A DNA stretch of 64,000 bases from Anthoceros angustus (Eukaryota; Streptophyta; Anthocerotopsida; Anthocerotales; Anthocerotaceae), in NCBI GenBank assembly GCA_010909165.1, contig MU008182.1:930001-994000 (forward strand). Direction: 5' to 3'. The notes beneath the pieces were generated by a model that saw nothing but the letters and a program-made list of their open reading frames with translations, was not told the origin of the DNA and did no database searches. Made by a program: the position numbers and the translations under genes. Shown piece by piece: positions 1-11,600 of the stretch (positions within the stretch are counted from its first letter, which is position 1; each line of letters starts with the position of its first letter).

Positions 1-2250
1 CCCGTCCCCAACAAGGCCTCCAATATGCAAGCATTTTTTAAAAAGGAGCTCCTCAGTTAGCCTTTCCTGCACCATGCTCACCTTCATACCCAGCTACGGT
101 CTCGGCCGAAGCCGTGCAAAATGCCGGAAAAACTCGGGGTCCCCAGCAATGATGAGGGCAACCGCCTCCTTGATTGCCACATGTTGACGGTTTGCACTTG
201 CCCACAATGCCTTCTTCAGCAGCAGATAAGACCATCAACTCTGGGTTGCAGGCTTTCATGTCCGCCTTGAAGGCTTTTTTCATGAAAGTTGATCCCGGCG
301 CATCTTGCCACACCTTGTGCACTCCGTCCACCTAGCTCCCAAGGGCGTGTGCGATAGTGGCTATGGTCATCGGGCATGACACTTGCACGGTCGCGAGCAC
401 CATGTACACGAGGTAGCCAAAGAAGCGTGCATGGCACTCAAGGCCTGCGGGTTAGAATGAAAGGCCTGCAGTTAGCATCAGCATTTCACACGCACGCGCC
501 TCACCACAGATTCACTCATCCGCGAGATCGACTTGCCCTTCTTGATGTGGTACTATGTCCCCGAGCCCCCAGGATTGTCCCTCACCTCGAACACGCAGTT
601 GAGGAACATAGGGTTCTGCTAGAATTGCCGCCATGCCTCGCCGATGCAGCATCGAGTTGGCCCCCGGCGTCCACCGTCTCCGCCTCCGGCAGAGAACCCC
701 TCCATGCCTCGTTGCGTACTGCACAGTGAACTGTGGAAACACACCCTTTCCCTCGCCATGTTCCTGGAAGAGTTCATACAAGGCGCCGCACTCACATCCA
801 GCCTCTACCTGCGAGCTCCACCAAGTCAGGAAAGTAGCCGTGTCCGGCGAAGATTCTCGCCGGTCATATGGAGCAACGCAGGAGGAGTGTCATATCTTAC
901 CTTCACCACAGTCCGCCTCTTACAGAGTCGATGCTGCGAAGACGTAGACCCGGCCTTGGATCTGGGGGCGATAGAGCCCGAGGACTTGCTGGAGACGTGG
1001 TCCACAACCAACTTGCGCCACTCCCTTGAGGAGGAGTTGCTACGCCTGCACGACCGTCACCGCCACTGGATGAGAGAGTGCGCCATGGCAGAAAGGAGCG
1101 TCTCTACTTGTGCGCAAGCGTTCGCAGCTCTCAGCCTAGAAGTGGCGCAAGTCACGCTTGCTAGCACCTCATGGCTGAAGCCAAAGATTAAGCTTTGGGC
1201 TTGCCACTCCTATCACCGGAGCCCAGGTAAGGACGAGGATGAGACCCAATGCTAGAGATAGTGTACCCATCTACAAAGAACGTTGTGAAGCATTATCCTT
1301 GCATTTGCACATCTAGATTTTGCAAAATAGGCGAGGTGGGCGTTTGCTATCCCGAAGCGATCCTTACGGGTCACACAAGTGAGTGGCTGTATATTAATAT
1401 TACGTAAATAGAAATAGATTTTAACTCACATCCTTGGTCACTTTTATGTTCTTCAATCTCTTGATTCGCGCGTGCGAAGTGCGAAGTAAGGTCTTCGCGG
1501 CATCTCATGTTCATAAAAGCTCCATGCCGGACTAGATGCACATGCCATGGATCCGTGGCATCTCATGGTCACAAAAGCCCTCATGCCCGAATGGTGGGCA
1601 TCTGCGAAGGGCACCACTACGTTGCGAGCGGTGCGCGAGAGAGAACTTTTTACAAGCGTGGAAAGCAAAATCGGTTTGGGGTGGTAAGCAGAAGAGCACC
1701 CCATCTGAGGTCTTATCCACTGTGATACGAGCGATGAGGTTCTTAGATCCGCTGAGCTACCTCAACACGAAGGATTTCGAATGCTGTGTGGAGGGAGAAA
1801 CTGTTCACATCCAAAAGAAGACGAACCTGTAGGTCAGCAGGTAGACATTTGGATTGTTAATGCTTACGCAGCAGCCTTGGTGGGCTGGATCATGCCATGG
1901 CAAGCAAGGGGTGCGCAAGAACTGGAAATCAGTGATGGAATCAAACTGAAGCTTGAAGACAGCCTGAAATGCATGGAATACTAGGCACTGTAAGTAGCCA
2001 GCTTCACTAGGCCAGCTCCTAGCCAGCTGGGTTTACATGACGCACATCCCTTCCTTGTACACTCGTTTTCCTGCCTTCTACACCTACATGGTTCCTGACA
2101 ATGTGACCTATCAAGGCAAGCCAGCAGATAGGTACAAGTATGTCATATTCATTCTGCTGAGGTGTTTCGCTAGACCTGCAAGCGATAGCCAATTTCTTGC
2201 TGTGCCACAAGAATGACCTCCCATGGACGAGTCCACATGTTGCAGTTTCT
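1..2250. other. Decayed, unidentified region
   Basis: No intact gene could be supported here. On the minus strand between about 40 and 640 there are several open stretches in different frames, broken by stops, one of about 90 codons at 53-331, which look like an eroded coding sequence. On the plus strand a frame is open from about 644 to 1255. Neither resembles a family I recognise. The block could be a degraded transposon or an old pseudogene next to the PPR cluster. Nothing recognisable lies between 1260 and 2250 apart from the 3' flank of PPR gene A. Confidence 0.35.
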
Positions 2251-5133
2251 TCAATCTGGAAAACACCTGCTTCCGCCTTGCTGAATGCCTTTATCCCCAA
2301 CCAGAAAGCTATGCACCAGCCCATCCGTGTCTGTCCACCAGCTCTGGCCTGGCTGCTTCCATGCCCTGGTTTGTACTCTCCTGGCCTGCACCTCCTGTGC
2401 CTGCTCCCACATGTGCGCACCAGTGTATATGTTCGACATCAACACATAGGCTGAGGCATCTTTCTTGTCTAGCTTCACTGCTTCATCGAAAGCATGGCGT
2501 CCCACTACCACGTTGCTCCACTTTCTACAACCACCCAACAGAGTGTGCCAGACTGCAGCAGTGGGCAGTATACGCATTGTCCTTGCTACAACTAGAGCCT
2601 CTTCCAATTGTCCTGCACGCCCAAGGAGATCCACCATGCATGTGTAGTGGTCGGCCGTGGGAGTGATGCCATAGAAAGTGCTCATAGACTCAAAGTACTC
2701 TCGCCCTTTGTTCACTAGACCCGTATGACTGCACACTGTTAGGACACTGAGAAACGTGACGGAGTCTGGCTGTACGCCATCCGCTGTCATTCTGAGCACC
2801 AAGTCAAACACCTCTGCAGTTTCTCCTTGACGGCTGTATCCTGCAATCAGTGCATTCCAGACGACCACATCTCTTTCAGGTAGTGCCTCAAACACCTGCT
2901 GTGCATCGACCATGCTGCCACACTTCCCATACATGTTTATCAAACTGCCAGCCAAAAGCACATCAGCATGAAGCCCTTGCTCCTTGATCTGTGCATGAAG
3001 CTGCCTTCCCAAATGCAAAGCCGCCACACTTGCACATGCCTGAAGCAGGCACAAAAATGTCACCAAATTGGGTGCAACAATGCCTTCTTCTTGCATACTC
3101 ACGTAAAGGCAAAGGGCATCCTGCCCCATTGCCTGCTGGGCATACGCTGCTATCATGGCACTCCACGTTACAACGTTTTTTTCACCAAGTCCATCAAACA
3201 CACCTCGAGCATCCACTATGCTGCCACACTTTGCATACATCGTTACCAAACTGGTAGCTACAAACACTTCAGTATCAAGTCCTCTTTCTCTGATCTGCGC
3301 ATGAAGCTGTTTCCCCTTCTCCAAAGCAGAGGGGCCTACACTTGCACATGCCTGCAAGAGGCATACATATGTCACAGAATTGGGAGCTGCCATGCCTTCT
3401 TCTTGCATAGCCCTATAAACCTGAAGGGCTTCCTGCCCCATGCCCTGCTGGGAATATCCTGCAATCATGGCACTCCAGGTCACTACATTTTTTTTATCAA
3501 GTCCATCAAACACACCCCGAGCGTCCTCTAGGCTGCCACACTTTGCATACATGTCTACCAAGCTGTTACCCACAAACACATCAGCCTGAAGGCCTTGTTC
3601 TCTAATTTCTGCATGAAGCTGCTTCCCCTTCTCCAACGCCAGGGTGCCCACGCTGGCACATGCCTGCAGGAGGGATAGAAATGTCACTGCGTCGGGTGCA
3701 GCCATGCCACCTTCTTGCATAGTTTTGTATAGACGAAGAGCTTCCTGCCCCATGCCCTGCTGGGAATATCCTGCAATCATGGCACTCCACGTCACAACAT
3801 TTTTCTGACTTAGCCTGTCAAACACACCCCGAGCATCTGCAAGGCTGCCACACTTTGCGTACATGTTTACCAAGGAGTTGGCTACAAACACATTAGCCTG
3901 AAGACCTTGCTCTTTAATTTGTGCATGAATCTGCTTCCCCTTCTCCAAAGCTGAGGCTCCTACACTTGCACATGCCTGCAAGAGGGATACAAATGTCAAA
4001 GAATCGGGTACAGCCGTACCCTCCTCTTGCATAGCCCTGTAGAGACGAAGAGCTTCGTGCCCCATGCCCTTCTGGGAATATCCTGCTATCATTGCAGTCC
4101 ACGTAACCACATTTTTTGGCCCAAGGCTGTCAAACACACACCGAGCATCTTCAAGGCTACTGCACTTCGCATACATGCTTACTAGACTCCCACCTAAAAA
4201 CACGTCAGCCTCAAGGCCTTGTTGTCTAATTTGTGCATGAAGCAGCTTACCCTTCTCCAAAGCTGGCGTGCCCACACTTGCACATGCCTGCAGGAGGCAA
4301 ACAAATGTCACAGAGTTGGGTACCACCACACCTTCTTCTTGCATAGCACTGTAAAGATGAAGGGCTTCGCGTCCCATCCCCTGCTGGGAGTACCCAGCTA
4401 TCATAGCGCTCCATGTCACCACATCTTTTTTACCAAGTCCATCGAACACTCTTTGAGCGTCTCCCAAGCTGCCACATTTGGCATACATGTACACCAAGCC
4501 ATTCCAAACAAACAGATTCGGCTCTATACCACTAGCTAACACATCAGCATGCACCTGCTGTCCAGATACCAAGTCGCCTCCCCTTGCGCAAGCCCGCAGG
4601 GCTGCTACAAACACATGGCCATTTGGCTTCACACTCGACCTGCGCATAATATGATACAGTCGTATGGCTTGCTTACCTTGTCCATGCTTATCATGAGCAG
4701 AAATTATGGCAGACCATGTGAATGCATCTGGATTGGCAACCATGGTGAACACATCTACAGCTTCTTGCAGCCTGGCATCAGAAGCATACATTCGCAGGAT
4801 GTGGTTGCACAAGAACGTGTCCGACTCATACCCCTTCTTCACTGTGAGAGCATGGACACGGCGCCCCAGACACAAATCCTTCTCAGCCACACACTTTTTC
4901 AGGACAGCATAAAACAGAGATCTGGGAATATCACAGGCTGCATGCACCAGGACTCCAAGAGCCTCAACGGCGTCCTTCAGCCTGCCCTGCTGACACAGTC
5001 CGTCCACGATTTCAGCCCGTACTCTCCTGTCGACTCCTGCACGCTCTGAGACGGTCACGATCATCCGGCATGCTCCAGTTGTATGCCGGGGCATTACGAC
5101 CCATCTCCGTATCCACAGCTGCCAGCAGAACAT
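2251..5133 (-). CDS. PPR gene A: PLS-class pentatricopeptide repeat protein, E-type, no DYW
   Basis: Intronless 960-residue frame opened by an ATG. It consists of consecutive P-L-S pentatricopeptide motifs, recognised by repeated MYAKCGS, VVTW.AMIAGYSQ and LLQACASVG signatures, followed by E1/E2 motifs (YVLMSNIY, then GQSWWTDTDGLVHSF). The protein stops soon after E2, so the DYW deaminase-like domain is absent. Five nearly identical 104-residue blocks have their L motifs centred near 4410, 4098, 3796, 3484 and 3172. Such proteins bind organellar RNA one base per motif and select editing sites; a catalytic partner in trans would be needed (inference). An alternative upstream frame (5338-5012) shows similarity to the N-terminus of gene C, so the true start may differ. 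No clear organelle transit peptide is evident from the chosen start. Confidence 0.85.
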   Translation of the reverse strand: MFCWQLWIRRWVVMPRHTTGACRMIVTVSERAGVDRRVRAEIVDGLCQQGRLKDAVEALGVLVHAACDIPRSLFYAVLKKCVAEKDLCLGRRVHALTVKKGYESDTFLCNHILRMYASDARLQEAVDVFTMVANPDAFTWSAIISAHDKHGQGKQAIRLYHIMRRSSVKPNGHVFVAALRACARGGDLVSGQQVHADVLASGIEPNLFVWNGLVYMYAKCGSLGDAQRVFDGLGKKDVVTWSAMIAGYSQQGMGREALHLYSAMQEEGVVVPNSVTFVCLLQACASVGTPALEKGKLLHAQIRQQGLEADVFLGGSLVSMYAKCSSLEDARCVFDSLGPKNVVTWTAMIAGYSQKGMGHEALRLYRAMQEEGTAVPDSLTFVSLLQACASVGASALEKGKQIHAQIKEQGLQANVFVANSLVNMYAKCGSLADARGVFDRLSQKNVVTWSAMIAGYSQQGMGQEALRLYKTMQEGGMAAPDAVTFLSLLQACASVGTLALEKGKQLHAEIREQGLQADVFVGNSLVDMYAKCGSLEDARGVFDGLDKKNVVTWSAMIAGYSQQGMGQEALQVYRAMQEEGMAAPNSVTYVCLLQACASVGPSALEKGKQLHAQIRERGLDTEVFVATSLVTMYAKCGSIVDARGVFDGLGEKNVVTWSAMIAAYAQQAMGQDALCLYVSMQEEGIVAPNLVTFLCLLQACASVAALHLGRQLHAQIKEQGLHADVLLAGSLINMYGKCGSMVDAQQVFEALPERDVVVWNALIAGYSRQGETAEVFDLVLRMTADGVQPDSVTFLSVLTVCSHTGLVNKGREYFESMSTFYGITPTADHYTCMVDLLGRAGQLEEALVVARTMRILPTAAVWHTLLGGCRKWSNVVVGRHAFDEAVKLDKKDASAYVLMSNIYTGAHMWEQAQEVQARRVQTRAWKQPGQSWWTDTDGLVHSFLVGDKGIQQGGSRCFPD

Positions 5134-5537
5134 CCACCCAAGCTGGCTTGTGAAATTTGTCTAGCCAGAGACCCAATTGACGACGGGTTTCCCTGCAAGG
5201 CCGGTCTGCTGCCAGAAATCCTGTTGCGCGAGGTGCATTTCTCGAGACAATCTTGCACCTTGGGGCTTCCTTGTCTGCCCGCGGTTGGCTCCTTGAAGTG
5301 GGATGTTCACAGCCGGAGTTGTTGCTAGAACACCCCATCGCTCACAGGAACACGAACTGCCTGAACTACATACCGTTGATAGGACGCAGAAGAGCTTGGA
5401 ATTCTGCTGGGACGAACCACAGATTTGGCCCAACATAATCTGCGCATCTGATGATGGGTTTTGGGACTTCTATCAAATGCAAGCAATTTAGTACTGCTGC
5501 AGACATATCTCAGAGCGAAGTGCAGTTGAGCTGAGAT
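5134..5537. promoter_or_regulatory. Shared 5' region between divergent PPR genes A and B
   Basis: These 404 bases separate the head-to-head starts of genes A and B and must contain both promoters. On the minus strand the segment encodes, in another frame (5338-5012), residues resembling the N-terminal region of gene C, so part of it may be transcribed or formerly coding. A related segment occurs at about 11870-12140. No clear TATA element was recognised. Confidence 0.4.
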
Positions 5538-8042
5538 ATGCGCAGTCCGGGCTTGGCGAATTCATGGCCATGTCAAGCAAGATCGCTGCGCCAAAGGGAT
5601 GGACGGGGATGCCTCAGCGAGGGTCGTGGACGGGAGAACTTGGGCCGAAACCGCCATTTGCCTGGCGTGAGGCGGAGGCAGTCTCTGGAGGTGCTCTGGT
5701 TGAACAAGTGCTGCCGGCCAACTGCGGTGGGTGCGCTGCTCGCTGCTCTGGAAACGGGGAAGGAAACGTCTCGCTGCGTCTCCGTTCCCGTTTCCAGACC
5801 AGCTAGCTTGCCGGGCGGGCCTGCAGGTGACGATTTGGGCATGACGGCTAGCACGGTGAGCAGGCTATGTGATGAGGACCGTCTCATTGAGGCAGTCCAG
5901 GGATTGGAAATTCTGGTGCAGACGAAGCGTTTTGTTTCCAAGGCTGTCCTGTACGCCGTCCTGAAGGGCTGTGTAGCGAAGAAGGAGCTTGTGCTGGGTA
6001 GCCGAGTGCATGCTGTGGTGGTGAGAAAGGGGTTTCAGTCAGACACGTTCCTGGGCTTCCACATTCTGCGAATGTATGCCTCCCATGGCAGGTTGCAAGA
6101 CGCGGTGGATGTGTTTGAAGCAGTGGCCAAGCCTGATGCTTTTACGTGGTCGGCCATCATTTCTGCCCATGTTAGAAACGGGCGAGACAAGGAGGCCATA
6201 GAACTGTATCATGGGATGCGGAGGTCTGGTGTGAAGCCGGATGGCCATGTGTTTGTGGCAGCTCTTCAAGCTTGTGCAAGGGGGTTGGATTTGAAGAGTG
6301 GGCAGCAGGTGCATGCTGATGTATTGGCCAGTGGCGTCGGGGGTAATTTGTTTGTCTATAGTTGCTTGGTGGACATGTATGCTAAATGTGGCAGCTTGGA
6401 GGATGCTCAGGGTGTGTTCGACGGGCTTGGTCAGAAGGATGTGGTGACGTGGACTGCCTTGATAGCAGGGTATTCTCAGCAGGGCATGGGGCAGGAGGCC
6501 CTTCGTCTCTACAGTGCCATGCGAGAGGAAGGCATGGCTGTGCCCAATTCTGTGACTTTCGTGTGTCTCCTCCAGGCATGTGCAAGTGTGGGCACCTTGG
6601 CGTTAGAGACGGGGAAGCACCTTCACACTCAGGTACGAGAACGGGGATATGAAGGGGATGTGTTTGTAGCCAACAGTTTGGTGAACATGTATGCTAAGTG
6701 TGGCAGCTTGGAAGACGCCCAGAGGGTGTTCGATGGACTTGGTCACAAGGATGTGGTTACGTGGAATGCCATGATAGCAGGGTATTCCCAGCAAAGGATG
6801 GGTGTTGAAGCGCTGCGTCTCCACAGTGCTATGGTGGAAGAAGGTATGGCTGTACCCACTCCCGTGACATTTGTGTGCATTCTCCAGGCATGTGCAAGCG
6901 TGGGCACTCCAGCTTTGGAGAAGGGGAAGCATGTCCATGCACAGATTAGAGAGCGAGGACTTGAGGCTGATGTCTTTGTAGCCAGCAGTTTGGTGAACAT
7001 GTACGCAAAGTGTGGCAGCTTAGACGATGCTCAGAGTGTGTTTGACGGACTTGGTCAGAAAGATGTGGTGACATGGACTGCCATGATAACAGGGTATTCC
7101 CAGCAGGGCATGGGGCAGCAAGCTCTTCGTCTCTACAGAGCTATGGTAGCAGAAGGCATGGCTGTACAGGATGTGCCCACATTTGTGTGCCTCCTTCAGG
7201 CTTGTGCGAATGTAGCTGCTTTGCATCTGGGAAGGCAGTTACATGCGCAGATTGTAGAACAAGGTCTTGAAACAGACGAGGTTGTGGCAGGCAGTTTGAT
7301 TAATATGTATGGAAAGTCGGGAAGTATGGTTGAAGCGCAGCAGGTGTCTGATGCATTGCCCAGAAGAAATGTTGTTATCTGGAATGCACTGATTGCAGGC
7401 TACACCTCTCAAGGACGGTATGACGTTGTCGTCGACTCGGTCCAGAGGATGAGAGGTGATGGCATGCGTCCAGACAACGTCACATTCCTTAGTCTACTTA
7501 CAGTGTGCAGTCATGCGGGTCTAGTGGAGGAGGGGTGGGAGTACTTTGAGGCTATGAGCAGACACTATGGCATCACTCCCACTGTAGACCACTATACATG
7601 CATGGTGGATCTCCTGGGCCGTGCAGGACAACTGGATGAGGCTCTAAGATTGATAACATCAATGCCTGTGTCGCCTAATGCTGTGGTTTGGTACACCCTG
7701 TTGGGTGCTTGTCAGATGTGGAGCAACGTGGAGGTGGGGCGTCATGCTTTTAACGAAGCAGTGAAGTTAGAGGAAACAGTTTCTGCGGCATATGTATTGA
7801 TGTCCAACATATACACCAGCGCCCAAATGTGGGAGCAAGCACAGGAAATGCAGGCCCGGAGAAAACGAATGAGGGCATGGAAGCAGCCAGGTCAGAGCTG
7901 GTGGACAGACCAGGATGGACTTGTGCACAGTTTTTTGGTTGGGGACGAGAAGCATCCCTACATTCAGAGCAAAACTCAAGTCGGTGTTTCCAAACTGGGA
8001 AAAGAACCATGCCGCCACCTGGACTCGTGTAAGGATGGATAG
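5538..8042 (+). CDS. PPR gene B: PLS-class pentatricopeptide repeat protein, E-type, no DYW
   Basis: Intronless 834-residue frame from an ATG. After about 110 residues of low-homology leader it shows PLS motifs in tandem, then E1/E2 (YVLMSNIYTSAQMWEQAQ, GQSWWTDQDGLVHSF), and ends about 40 residues later without a DYW domain. It contains three copies of the 104-residue block (near 6440, 6752 and 7064), against five in A and C and two in D. The sequence is clearly paralogous to A, C and D. Its role is probably organellar RNA binding or editing-site recognition (family knowledge). It is divergent from A and convergent with C. In its last PLS block the usual MYGKCGS reads MYGKSGS and the V-F pair reads VSDAL, minor signs of relaxed constraint. 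Confidence 0.85.
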   Translation: MRSPGLANSWPCQARSLRQRDGRGCLSEGRGRENLGRNRHLPGVRRRQSLEVLWLNKCCRPTAVGALLAALETGKETSRCVSVPVSRPASLPGGPAGDDLGMTASTVSRLCDEDRLIEAVQGLEILVQTKRFVSKAVLYAVLKGCVAKKELVLGSRVHAVVVRKGFQSDTFLGFHILRMYASHGRLQDAVDVFEAVAKPDAFTWSAIISAHVRNGRDKEAIELYHGMRRSGVKPDGHVFVAALQACARGLDLKSGQQVHADVLASGVGGNLFVYSCLVDMYAKCGSLEDAQGVFDGLGQKDVVTWTALIAGYSQQGMGQEALRLYSAMREEGMAVPNSVTFVCLLQACASVGTLALETGKHLHTQVRERGYEGDVFVANSLVNMYAKCGSLEDAQRVFDGLGHKDVVTWNAMIAGYSQQRMGVEALRLHSAMVEEGMAVPTPVTFVCILQACASVGTPALEKGKHVHAQIRERGLEADVFVASSLVNMYAKCGSLDDAQSVFDGLGQKDVVTWTAMITGYSQQGMGQQALRLYRAMVAEGMAVQDVPTFVCLLQACANVAALHLGRQLHAQIVEQGLETDEVVAGSLINMYGKSGSMVEAQQVSDALPRRNVVIWNALIAGYTSQGRYDVVVDSVQRMRGDGMRPDNVTFLSLLTVCSHAGLVEEGWEYFEAMSRHYGITPTVDHYTCMVDLLGRAGQLDEALRLITSMPVSPNAVVWYTLLGACQMWSNVEVGRHAFNEAVKLEETVSAAYVLMSNIYTSAQMWEQAQEMQARRKRMRAWKQPGQSWWTDQDGLVHSFLVGDEKHPYIQSKTQVGVSKLGKEPCRHLDSCKDG

Positions 8043-8330
8043 AAATACATCTCAGCTCTTTCAGCTACCCATAGAACACTGCTTCCTGTATGCCTGCAAT
8101 CACCTACCAGGAAAGTGCCCAACTCCTGCTCATGCTCGATCCAGCTCTGGCCAGGCACCTTCCACGCACCTGCGTTATGACTCAGCTCCTCTTATGTTCG
8201 TTGCAGATCCCCACACGCCAGCTGGGCATATATGTTGGACATGAGAACATGAGCTGCAGCTTCTCATGGCTCTTCTGTCACAGCACTGTCGGATGCTTGC
8301 CGTCCCAAGGTTACAATGGCATGCTTCCAT
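7976..8330 (-). pseudogene. Relic of a PPR E-domain
   Basis: On the minus strand a fragment reads as the E2 region (GQSWIEHEQELGTFLVGD, around 8060-8160), preceded in another frame by HVLMSNIYAQLACGD (around 8190-8250). These match the E1/E2 junction of PPR proteins but are separated by stops and a frame change, so this is the eroded tail of a lost PPR gene. The IEHEQE wording is closer to gene F (IEHGQE) than to genes A-D (WWTD). It lies between the convergent genes B and C and overlaps the 3' end of B. Confidence 0.6.
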
Positions 8331-8675
8331 CACGCAGAGAGTATACACACCCACAGATCCAGGCGAGGCAGCATTGGCATACCTACAAGCAATTCTTGCG
8401 GCAAGAACCCCCTGGAGAAATTTACCAAATCCATCAGCTCCCCACGATGGCTATGTGACCGCGATAAATTCGACAAAAATCGTGAGGCTGCAAATGTAGC
8501 GCCGCTGAGGCTGACAACTTGTCGACCAGATCCTTCAGATGTCTGAGACTCTGAAGGTACAGCAATGGGACTATCATCGCAAACGCTCACATGTCTCTCA
8601 TTTGGAGTGCAGCGAACCTCACTCCCATGTTTAGAACAACTGCGCTGGCCGGCCTTTGAATCAAGTTCCTTTCCA

Positions 8676-11600
8676 TCAAAGATCCGCAACCGAAAATCTA
8701 TGCACCAGTCCATTCATGTCTGTCCACCAGCTCTGGCCTGGCTGCTTCCATGCCCCAATAGTTTTTCTCCGAGACTGCATCTCCCGCGCTTGCTCCCACA
8801 TCTGGGCACTAGTGTATATGTTGGACATCAACACATACGCTGCGGAATCTTTCTCGTCTAGCTTGACAGCTTCATTGAAAGCATACCGTCCAACATCCAC
8901 GTTGCTCCACTTCTGACAGGCACCCAATAGAGTCCGCCAAAGTGCAGCATCAGGCGGTACAGACATTGTCTGGACCAAAGCTAGTGCCTCCTGCAGTTGT
9001 CCAGAACGACCCAGAAGATCCACCATGCATGTGTAGTGATCCGCCGTGGGAGTGATGCCGTAGTGCTTGCTCATGTCCTCAAAGTATCCTCGGCCCTTGT
9101 TCACGAGACCCGTGTGACTGCACACTGTGAGTACACTGAGAAACGTGATGCTGTCTGGCTGTATGCCATCCTCTTCCATTTTGCAAACCAGGCCAAACAC
9201 CTCTTCACTGTCTCCTTGACGGGTGTATCCTGCGATCAGTGCACTCCATGTGAAAACATCTCTTTTGGGCAATGCCTGAAACACCTGCAGCGCATCAAGC
9301 ATGCTGCCACACTTCCCATACATGTTTATCAAACTGCCAGCGACAAGCATATCAGTATGAAGCTTTTGTTCTTTGATCTGTGCATGAAGCTGCCGCCCTT
9401 GAGGTAAAGCTGCCACACTGGCACATGCCTGAAGAAGGCACACAAACGTCACAGAATTGGGTTCAACAATGCCTTCTTCTTGCATTCTCCTATAAAGCAC
9501 AAGGGCACCCAGCCCCATTCCCTGCTGGGAATATCCTGCTATCATGGAATTCCATGTCACAACATCTTTTTGAACTAGTGCATCAAATACGTCCTGGGCT
9601 TCCTCTAGGCTGCCGCATTTTGCGTACATGGTTACCAAGCTGTTGGCTACAAACAAATCAGCCTCAATCCCTTGTTTTCTGATCTCTGCGTGAAGCTGTT
9701 TCCCTTTCTCCAAGGCTGGGGTGCCTACACTTGCACATGCCTGCAGGAGGCACACAAATGTCACAGAATCAGGTACAGCCATGCCTTCTTGTTGCATATC
9801 TCTGTAGAGGCTAAGGGCCTTTTGCCCCATCCCCTGCTGGGAATATCCTGCTATCATGGAACTCCATGTCACAACATTCTTTTCACCAAGTCCTTCAAAT
9901 ACTCTCTCAGCATCCTCTAGGCTGCCACATTTCGCATACATGTGTACCAAACTGCTGGCTACAAACACTTCGCCCTCCAGTTCTAGTTCCCTAATTTGTA
10001 CATGTAGCTGCCTCCCCTTCTCCAGAGCCGGGGTCCCCACACTTGAACATGCCTGCAGGAGGCACACAAATGTCACAGAATTAGGTGCAACAATGCCTTC
10101 TTCTTGCATAGCCCCGTAAACACGAAGGGCTTCCTGCCCCATGCCTTGTTGTGAATATCCTGCTATCATGGCGCTCCAGGTCACCACGTTTTTATGGCGC
10201 AGACCGTCAAACACGCCACGAGCAACCTCTATACTTCCGCACTTCGCATACATGTTCACCAAGCTGCTGGCTACAAACCAGTCAGCCTCAAACCCGCATT
10301 TGCTAATTTCTGCATGAAGCTGCTTCCCCTTCTCCAAAGCCGTGGTGCCCACACTTGCACAAGCCTGGAGGAGGGACCCAAACGTCACAGAATCAGGTGC
10401 AGCCAGGCCTTCCTCTTGCATAGCCCTGTAAAGACCAAGGGCTTCTTGCCCCATGCCCTGCTGTGAATACCCTGCTATCATGGAACTCCAAGTCACTACA
10501 TTCTTTACACCAAGTCTGTCAAACACGTACCGAGCATCATCGATGCTGACACATTTTGCATACATGTTTACCAGACTCCCACCTACAACTACATCAGCCT
10601 GAAGGCCTCGTTCTTTAATTTTTGCATGAAGTTGTTTCCCCTTCTCCAAAGCGGGGGTGCCCACACTTGCACATGCCTGCAGGAGGCACACAAATGTCAC
10701 AGAATTGGGAGCGATGATGCCTTCCTCTTCCATAGCCCTGTACAGATGAAGGGCTTCCTGCCCCATGCCCTGCTGGGAATATCCGGCTATCAAAGCATTC
10801 CATGTCACCACATCCTTTTTACAAAGCCCGTCAAACAATCTCTGAGCTTCTTCCAAGCTGCCACATTTTGCATACATGTCCACCAAGGAATTCCATACAA
10901 ACAAATCATGCTTCATGCCACTAGCCAGCACATCAGCATGCACCTGCTGCCCAGACTTCAAGTCTCCTCCCCTTGCACAAGCCTGAAGGGCTGCCACAAA
11001 CACATGTCCATCTGGCTCCACACTCGAGCCACGCATCCCCTTGTACAATTCTATGGCCTGCTTATCTTGCCCGTGCTTAACATGCCCAGAAATCACGGCA
11101 GACCACGTGAAGGCATCTGGTTTGGCAATCATACTGAACACATCCATAGCCTCTTGCAACTTGGAATGCGAAATATACATCCGCAGGATGTGATTGCACA
11201 AGAACGTATCCGCCTCATACCCCTTCTCCACGGCGAGAGCATGAACACGGCGACCCAGAGTTAGATCCTTCGCAGCCACGCATTGCCTCACGACGGTGTA
11301 AAACACAAATTTGGTAACACGACAGTCTGTGAGCACCAGAACTCCTACAGCCTCGATGGCCTGAGCGAGCTGTCCCCGCTGGCACAATCTGCTCACAGTT
11401 TTAGCGGTGACGCCCTTTCCACTCCCTGCAGCTTTGCCAGGTTCTCCATCCGGCACGCTCCAGTTCAATGTCGGCCAACCACCCACCTCCATTTCCAGAG
11501 TAGCCAGACATACTGTTATACGGGCTGGCTTTCTTGCCAAGGTGCTGCATCTCCTGGGTTGCGCTAGACTCCTGGAATTCACGTGAACGGGACTACTTCC

